The notes under the pieces were generated by a model. The model saw only the letters and a program-made list of their open reading frames with translations, had not been told where the DNA came from and searched no databases. Below are positions 57,490 through 64,000 of a stretch of DNA of 64,000 nt, piece after piece (positions within the stretch are counted from its first letter, which is position 1; each line of letters begins with the position of its first letter). Origin of the DNA: Beroe ovata (taxonomy: Eukaryota > Ctenophora > Nuda > Beroida > Beroidae); contig CAMPET010000141.1 in assembly GCA_946803715.1 (NCBI GenBank), forward strand, positions 88,191 to 152,190, given 5' to 3'. Both the position numbers and the translations under genes were made by a program.

Positions 57490-60323
57490 ATGCCTTCACG
57501 GACCGAGAACGCGAGCGTTCAGCGTCGCAGTCAAATGAGACGAAGCATGACGAACAGCCGATCACTGAGCAAGAAACACAAGGCTGAGGACTCGTACAGC
57601 GAGACGAGTAATGACGATATGGACGACGATGATGATACCAGGGACCGCAGGAAGGTACGACATGTCTACCATGTCTGTCACCATCTTTGTTTTTGTCAGA
57701 CACACCGTGTTCTGAATGCTAATGTGGTGACTAATATTCCACACGTCTCATGTACAGTACGATGCTAATCTTCTCCCCTGTGGCAACCCATCTCTAACCC
57801 ATCCCTATTTCTGTCAGATAAACGCCGATCTTCCCTCTGAGTACTGGCAGATACAGAAACTTATCAAGTATTTGAAAGGTGGCAACCCGACAGCCACCCT
57901 TATCGCGCTGTGCTCGCTACGCGACTTTGACCTGTCCCAAGACATCTGTCAGATTGCTATCAGGGATGTGGACGGTTTGGAGGCTCTGGTAAACCTCCTC
58001 GATACAACTGAGATCAAGTGAGTATAGAATATAGATGAGGAGGGTTTGGCAATTGTTTTAAGAAATTCTATGTCAAATATGTGAGTAACTGGATGGTCTC
58101 ACTCATGTGTAACACAGGTGCCAGATTGCCTCGCTCAAGATACTCAAGGACATCTCCCAGAGCCGACCAATTAGCCGCTCTCTAACAGATCTCGGTGCTA
58201 TCCAGTCTCTTATTGGTCTCCTTTCCTCTACTGTCCCCGACTTGCAGTGTCTCTCTGCTGAGACCATTGCTAACATCGCCAAACTGACCCGAGCTAGGCG
58301 ACTTGTCAGGAAGGATGGTGGAATTGGCAAGTTTGTCTCTCTTCTCAACATCCCGCCCAATACTAACATTGATGTGCTCAAGGAAGATATCCAGGCAGTA
58401 GAGTTGCTGCGATGCGCGGCCCTCGGCCTCTGCTCACTGAGCAAGAGCAAGAAGAACAAGCGGGTAGGTTCTGCTACATTTCTGAGTGTTTTTTCTAAAG
58501 AAAGAGTGTTTTGGTGATGACGGAGATTTATTCAAATATTGTTTCAGAAAATGAAGAGTTCTGGGTTGATTCAGCACCTCAGTAAACTGATAACTCTAGA
58601 AGTAGAGACTATTCTAGTTCCGGTGGTGGCTACGCTGAGCGAATGTTCAGTCGATCCTGAGTATAGAGCGGCTATTTGCGAGGGTGGCATCATTCAGTAT
58701 CTCAGTAAATTCTTGGAATCGGAAAATCAGGTAAGTCTGTGATGGTTTGCCAAACACATTTGCTATGTGTGTGTACTGTGTTGCTGTATGTGTCATCGAC
58801 TCTTTATCCTCAGGAATTGGTATCACACTGCGCCAAGGCCATATTCCATTGTGCAGAAGATGTCAAAACCAGAACACTCATAAGGCAACACGAAGGACTC
58901 GAACCCCTTGTCAGATTGATCAAGTTCACAGAAAATGTCAATATGTTGGAGGGTGTCACGGGTGCTATTTGGAAAGTTGCCATCGACAAGGAAAATTGCG
59001 AAGTTTTTAAGAATCTCAAACTATGCGAATCATTGGTGCCGTTATTACATAATCAGCCTGAAGAAGTAATGATCAACGTGGCTGGATCCATAGCCGAGTG
59101 TGCCAAAATCCCAGAAAACATCGAACAAATCAGAAAAGCCGGTAAACATCACTTTTCCCTGTGCAACATCTATCGAACGCGCAAAGTATGCGCATGCGCG
59201 GCGTGAAAAGCGCAAAATTTAGGCATCAAAATTCCGTCAATTCGCTTCGAAAGTACACAACAGTTATTATTTGAGCACGTACTTTTTAAACATGTTTTAC
59301 CTAGCAACGTCTCAAGCGGCGAACTTCTGTGTGGTTTTACCCATGGTATGACAGTCGAAACCTCACGTTTTCAGGTGGTTTGACACATTTGGTTAATCTG
59401 TTAAGTGGAACAAATCCCACACTTCTAATCAACGTGGCATGCGCTCTTGGCAAGTGTGCCACTGAACCGGACAGTGCGTCTATCATCGACAAATATGATG
59501 GAGTGAGATTGTTGTGGTCCCTCCTCAAATCGCCCAACCCACAAGTTCAGTCCAGTGCCGCCTGGGCCATCTGCCCTTGCATCGATAATAACAAAGATGC
59601 CGGTGAAATGGTAAGAAGTTCTTCTTAGTTGGAGATAATGCTGAGAGTAAGGCAACTGTAGCATTGGTACTGATTGTCTACAATCGTTTCTCCTCAGGTC
59701 AGAAGTCTGGTTGGTGGCTTAGAACTCATCGTAAGCTTACTCAAGTCGGACAACAGGGAAGTGCTGGCCAGCATTTGCAGTGCCGTAGCAAACATCGCTA
59801 AAGACGAACAGAACCTTGCCGTGTTGACTGATCACGGCGTTGTGCCCATCCTGTCGAAGCTGGTTGTGGCTCATGCTAACGACGACTACGTTAGGGGTCA
59901 CATAGCAGACGCCATCGGCAGGTGTTGTGTGTGGGGTAACAACAGGAAGGAATTCGGTGCTCGGGATGTTGTCAAGCCACTCGTGAAATACCTCAAGTCT
60001 AAGGACACTTTCGTTTATAAAGCAGCTGCTATGGCTCTCTTCCATCTGTCTCTGGTAGTTATCACATTATTTTGCGTCTCGTTTTTCATGAACTATTTTA
60101 TATGATTAGGTACATGCCCTACATGTTCCCAATAATGACCAACTACAACTTTCCAACTCAGGAACCAGAAAATTGTGTTGTTATGCACGAGAATCACGCC
60201 AAACAATGGCTGGTCAATATGGTGGGTGACGATGACTGGAAACTCCAGGAAGCCGCCGCTGGTTGCATCGCCAATATTCGCCATCTCGCCCTTGCTAACG
60301 ACATTGACAAGTCTCAGCGCTGA
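57490..60323 (+). CDS. ODAD2: Outer dynein arm docking complex subunit 2 (ARMC4), short N-terminus
   Basis: Eight exons (57490-57654, 57818-58017, 58118-58463, 58548-58730, 58814-59141, 59375-59610, 59698-60054, 60162-60323) join in phase to give 658 residues. Exon 1 is a Ser/Arg/Asp-rich linker. From exon 2 the armadillo repeats follow human ARMC4 closely: [145 protein letters not shown], and [22 protein letters not shown]2 helps anchor outer dynein arms to axonemal doublets. The human protein is about 1044 residues, so roughly 400 N-terminal residues are missing here. The start lies one base after a TAG acceptor, so upstream exons may exist, or the gene may be genuinely short. Confidence 0.92.
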
Positions 60324-62028
60324 ACTTCGCAATCCAATATTATGATGATGAGATCATTGATGTATCATACACACCGATCAGATCGATTTTACGATGTACA
60401 CAATCAAATTGTAAATATTCAGTGTTTTTACCGCACGGCTCACTTATAATATGCCGAATTGTTTGTACATAGTTGAAGACTTTTCTGTTCACTAGAGAAT
60501 GTAATTATATGTGTAAGTTAACAATTTGCCATTGAATTCGCACCTTTCAAGCTTGAAACTGTTAGCATGGTATCATCGTGTTGTAAAGTTGTTAATACAC
60601 TGTTATATGATTAACTTATTGAAATCCCTTTGTCTCAACTGCTTGCTCAAGTTCAATTGCTAGTGAAGTTAAACTGGAAGATGAATTTTGTGCTAATTAC
60701 TACACTACTCTAGGGAATGTTTCACATGGTATTCATTACTGGGAAAGCGGGACACACTCACTCACAGCACAGTGACAGATGACAGACAAGTCATGCTGAT
60801 CGACTTGTCCGATCATGAATCCCTCGTCTCACCTTAACCATTGTTAGGGGTTGCAAGCCTCTAAAAGAACAGGAGGCGGTGGTGTGGCGTGATCAGGAAG
60901 CCTAGTACTTCAAATGTAAGTTCTGCTGATGTCAGCATGTCACCAGTGAAAAACCATATCGCTATTTGCTTCTTCACGGTAAATTGTGTGTCTTCCAGCC
61001 TCGACCATTTTACACCTTCGACACCGATGTGTGGCATGACTTGGACAATGACATGTGGAACTGAGGAGTCCCTCATCGCTGACTTTAATCGGTATGTGAA
61101 TACATGGAACGAAAAGGGGACGGAAGGAAAAATACGCGCTCAGCAGAAACTGCTTACAATTGCTAAAAATTGCGCGTCTTTTTCCTTCTTTCCGCCTTTT
61201 CCTTCAATGTGTACAACTACATATACGCATAATTCATGACCTGACAGTACAAGTTTAGAATTTGCTGTGCATAGGGACTGGGCGAATAACTAGAGAAATA
61301 AACTCAATTTCAACAAAACTTTTCATTTGTGATTGATGTACAGAAACTATTGTGAAAACGCCATTTGTGAAACGTGGCAAAAATGAAAAGGCACAGCAAA
61401 CACTTGGTATTGGTAACGCGAGATTCGCATTTCTGGTAAAGCTGCAAGTGCAAATTGCAATCNGGCATGACTTGGACAATGACATGTGGAACTGAGAAGT
61501 CCCTCATCCCTGACTTGAACCGGTATGTGAATACATGGAACGAAATGGGGACGGCAGGAAAAAGACGCGCAATTTAGAACAGTAGAAACTGCTTACAATT
61601 GCGCGTCTTTTTCCTTCTTTCCGCATTTTCCTTCTATGTGTACACATACGCGTAATTCATGACCTGACAAGTTTGGAATTTGCTGGGCATAGGGACTGGG
61701 ACTGGGAGAATAACTAGAGAAATAAACTCAATTTTAACAAAACAATACTTTTCATTTGTTATTGATGTACAGAAACTATAAGTATAGTGAAAACGCCATT
61801 TGTGAAACGTGGCAAAAATGAAAAGGCAATGCAAACAATTGGTATTAGGTATTGGTAACGCGAGATTTGCATTTCTGGTAAAGCTGCAAGTGCAAATTGC
61901 AATCTGACTCTGAACAAATGCAATGTAACAATGAAACTCAAATATTGAAAGAATAGTAATGAATATTTCTGTCTCTCTATCTCCCGAAATTGGTGGACAG
62001 TTCATGCTCTTGTCATTGTTCAGTTCAC
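60324..62028. other. Convergent intergenic region with a large duplicated segment
   Basis: Between ODAD2 (plus) and the GPI-anchored protein (minus). The ODAD2 3' flank to about 60620 is followed by ordinary sequence and the 430-440-bp duplication listed separately. No coding exon was accepted; small frames inside the duplication occur in both copies but lack family features. Confidence 0.5.
61033..61904. repeat. Tandem duplication of about 435 bp joined by a single N
   Basis: Copy 1 (61033-61462) and copy 2 (61464-61904) both run from GGCATGACTTGGACAATGAC to GCAAGTGCAAATTGCAATC with scattered substitutions and small indels. The only base between them is N at 61463. The likeliest reading is two alleles of one locus placed in series by the assembler. 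Confidence 0.88.
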
Positions 62029-63285
62029 TCATACAAGTAGTGCTCTGGCAAGGACCATGAGAGTGCATCCCAAGAACAGGGTGTGCGAGGTTGTACCATT
62101 CTCAGGGTCGCCAAGGGTACCACCTGTCGAGTCCATGTCTACCGTGGGGTCGTATACCACCTTCGTGTCAAACTTAGACATTTTGATCGTCACGTAGCTG
62201 TTCGTCTTCTCTTGTTGACTCTCTCCCACCTTGAATGTAGCTTCCTCGACGAGGGGTCCCACGAAACCGTTTCCCTCGGACAGAACCTGTGTTCCGTCTA
62301 TCACAGCCATGCCGTACATTCGGAACACGGTACTTGCCTCCTCGCCAGAGTCGTCAGCCAATGAGAATTCGTCTTGGTCATCGGGCTCGTCTCCAAAACT
62401 GCTCGACAGAGCATTCCTGCACTTTCCTTTGCCTTTCCTGTCTCCCTTCTTTCCTCGACCACCGGCGTTCTCTGGCTTATTGCCAGCATCCCTCTTCGCA
62501 GGAGTCTGGTCAGGATTCTCATCAGGGGTTTGGTCAGGAGTACCATCAGTAGTCTCGTCTTCACCAAACTTCTCTTTGCACTTATCGGCTGACTTCCCCT
62601 TGGTTTGATCGAAAGGAACTTTATCCTTCTTCTTAGGCTTCATTTCCTTGCCGCCCTTTGATCCTCTGATCGAGAAGAAGATCTTCATATCTGTGGCAGC
62701 AATGCCATCACAGGCAGCCGCCTCACAGAAATCCCAGTTATTGAGCTCCACCTCCCACTTTGCTGTGCCGTTAAACACCGGACTCTGAAACTGATCCTCA
62801 GCCTCGCAGTTGGGTTGACAGATGTAAGCTTTGTTCAGCATGATATAACTGCTGACCAACAGCTTAGCGTCTGAGTTTCCGTTGCAGGCAGACAGCGAGC
62901 ACGTCTTTGTGATCTTGGTGTACTCAGCATCGATTGATTCGCCCAGATCATCCACTGCAGGCATGCTTCCTTTCTCCTCTCCTGACGTGGTACACGTCAC
63001 AGCATCCTTGTGGAAGTCACATTTGTGGTTATCCTTGTCTATTATGTTCCCATCACTGTCCAACTCCACTATTTGAGCGAAGCCAAACTTTATCTTGGTC
63101 TCGGTGTCATCTCCTGATGACATCTCAAACATGTCCTCACCCACTTGGGATGCTGATGTCATCTCTAAATCAGATGCACTCTGCTTAAAACTCCCATCAT
63201 CCAGCTCCTCGACTGTTGTATCTTGGCTTGTTACCATAGCAACCGCTATGAGTATGATAGCCAAAACCACCAGCTGTTTCATCAT
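62029..63285 (-). CDS. Probable GPI-anchored, acidic secreted protein of unknown family
   Basis: Single exon of 418 residues. It has a signal peptide (MMKQLVVLAIILIAVAMVTSQ), a long acidic ectodomain with at least nine Cys, a Lys-rich patch (EMKPKKKDKVPF), a short T-P-D-Q/E-N repeat (TPDQTPDENPDQTP), a basic linker (GGRGKKGDRKGKGK), and a C-terminal hydrophobic tail without a basic stop (HTLFLGCTLMVLARALLV) preceded by small residues, as in GPI signals. No known domain was recognised. High Asp/Glu content would suit a calcium-binding matrix or surface protein, but that is speculation. An acceptor (TCTCTGTAG) ends 6 nt before the ATG. The signal-peptide codons contain GTTACCATAGCAAC in plus orientation, a good match to an RFX X-box. 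Confidence 0.7.
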   Translation of the reverse strand: MMKQLVVLAIILIAVAMVTSQDTTVEELDDGSFKQSASDLEMTSASQVGEDMFEMSSGDDTETKIKFGFAQIVELDSDGNIIDKDNHKCDFHKDAVTCTTSGEEKGSMPAVDDLGESIDAEYTKITKTCSLSACNGNSDAKLLVSSYIMLNKAYICQPNCEAEDQFQSPVFNGTAKWEVELNNWDFCEAAACDGIAATDMKIFFSIRGSKGGKEMKPKKKDKVPFDQTKGKSADKCKEKFGEDETTDGTPDQTPDENPDQTPAKRDAGNKPENAGGRGKKGDRKGKGKCRNALSSSFGDEPDDQDEFSLADDSGEEASTVFRMYGMAVIDGTQVLSEGNGFVGPLVEEATFKVGESQQEKTNSYVTIKMSKFDTKVVYDPTVDMDSTGGTLGDPENGTTSHTLFLGCTLMVLARALLV

Positions 63286-64000
63286 TTTAACCTACAGAGA
63301 AATCATGTTAAGCAATTGTGAGGATTGTAGCATAAGCAAGAATAGTCCAACTTCGCGTTCATGAGATGTGGTGAGATGCAATATGTAATCGGGAGTCAGA
63401 ACGATCAGTGTCAGGCTATAGCTGGACGAACCGTCAACTTGTAAGCTGACTCAACACATCATTTGAGGGCACTGTAGTAAGCAGTTCAATAACAGAGAGG
63501 CAATTCGTCGTCACATGACAGCAACGTTGCTATAATATAGGTGCGTGACAGTCTTTCGCTTTTTATCAAAATGAAGTTTTGAGTAGTTGAAATAGCTTTG
63601 CAGTTAAGTCACGTATTTAGTCAGCACAGTATTACGAAAGACACGCAAATAGCTTTGCGTGATGATTATGATATAAAGAATATTATGATACAAAGAATTG
63701 ATGCTCGTTTCTCACTCAGGTATATTTACGTAAAGTTTGGTGTCTAATGGGATGAGGAGTATCCACTGAAATTGGGACAAGAGATGGGGAAATCAGACAA
63801 GTAATGGTAAGAGACCGAAAGGTGATGGTGTTAAATTATACTGACAAATTATACTGACAAATTATACTGACATTCACAGCTGTGGAAATGATATGGCGCT
63901 GCTCCTTTACAAATATAACCCTCGCTCCGTGATTTTTATAGTGTGATTTAACAACCTATTGTTGGGAATGACCACACACACACACACACACACACACACA
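63286..64000. other. 5' flank of the GPI-anchored protein gene, ending in (AC)n
   Basis: No gene recognised. Short tandem (ACAAATTATACTG)n at about 63840-63870; a CA microsatellite runs from about 63972 to the window end. Confidence 0.55.

Noticed and set aside
63971-64000. Possible CRISPR-like or telomeric repeat at the window end
   Set aside because: It is a plain (AC)n microsatellite; CRISPR arrays are not expected in animal DNA.

Overview
This is eukaryotic nuclear DNA from a multicellular animal. Most genes carry short GT-AG introns. The gene set includes outer-arm dynein assembly and docking factors (DNAAF4, ODAD2), a sperm-type Na+/H+ exchanger (SLC9C1), ER dolichol glycosylation (ALG5), DNA-repair proteins (FAN1, REV7), a selenoprotein, and two small secreted ShK-domain proteins. 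ShK proteins, dense genes, short introns and GC-rich palindromic repeats fit a marine invertebrate, perhaps an early-branching lineage. I cannot name the phylum from sequence alone. Identifications below rest on reading motifs and family alignments from memory, not on database searches. Exon joins were checked for splice dinucleotides and reading phase.

Layout. 0-5.8 kb: the 3' end of a gene with a PCNA-binding (PIP) box, the mitochondrial protease ATP23, an unidentified protein and a CD225/dispanin membrane protein. 6.9-17.4 kb (all minus): SLC9C1 with an intron-free reading frame, a repeat-rich and partly duplicated stretch, a seven-exon C16orf89-family gene and an SLC37A4-type sugar-phosphate transporter. 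18.5-24.5 kb: a small acidic, probably N-myristoylated protein, DNAAF4 (minus) and ALG5 (plus). 26.2-32.5 kb (plus): a TXNDC11-like protein and ARMH1. 34.4-39.3 kb: two oppositely oriented ShK genes with identical exon design, separated by gene-poor DNA that holds a long palindrome.

39.9-52.4 kb is an unbroken run of eight minus-strand genes. In transcription order they are an MPV17-family protein, TRMT112, CYB5D2, GTF2H4, REV7, LDHD, IMP3 and FAN1. Only 220-437 bp separates neighbouring coding regions, and most start codons have a splice acceptor within about 26 nt upstream. The same AG-then-ATG arrangement occurs at several genes elsewhere in the window. Together this suggests spliced-leader trans-splicing with operon-like transcription, which is an inference. 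53.9-63.3 kb: COX5B, HSCB and selenoprotein H (in-frame TGA plus a 3' SECIS-like hairpin) on the plus strand, then the armadillo protein ODAD2, then a probable GPI-anchored secreted protein on the minus strand.

Functional themes are cilium/flagellum (SLC9C1, DNAAF4, ODAD2, ARMH1), mitochondrion (ATP23, LDHD, MPV17-like, COX5B, HSCB), DNA repair/replication (PIP-box protein, FAN1, REV7, the TFIIH subunit GTF2H4), and ribosome/translation (IMP3, TRMT112). Several N positions sit between near-identical copies, so parts of the assembly probably contain unmerged alleles.
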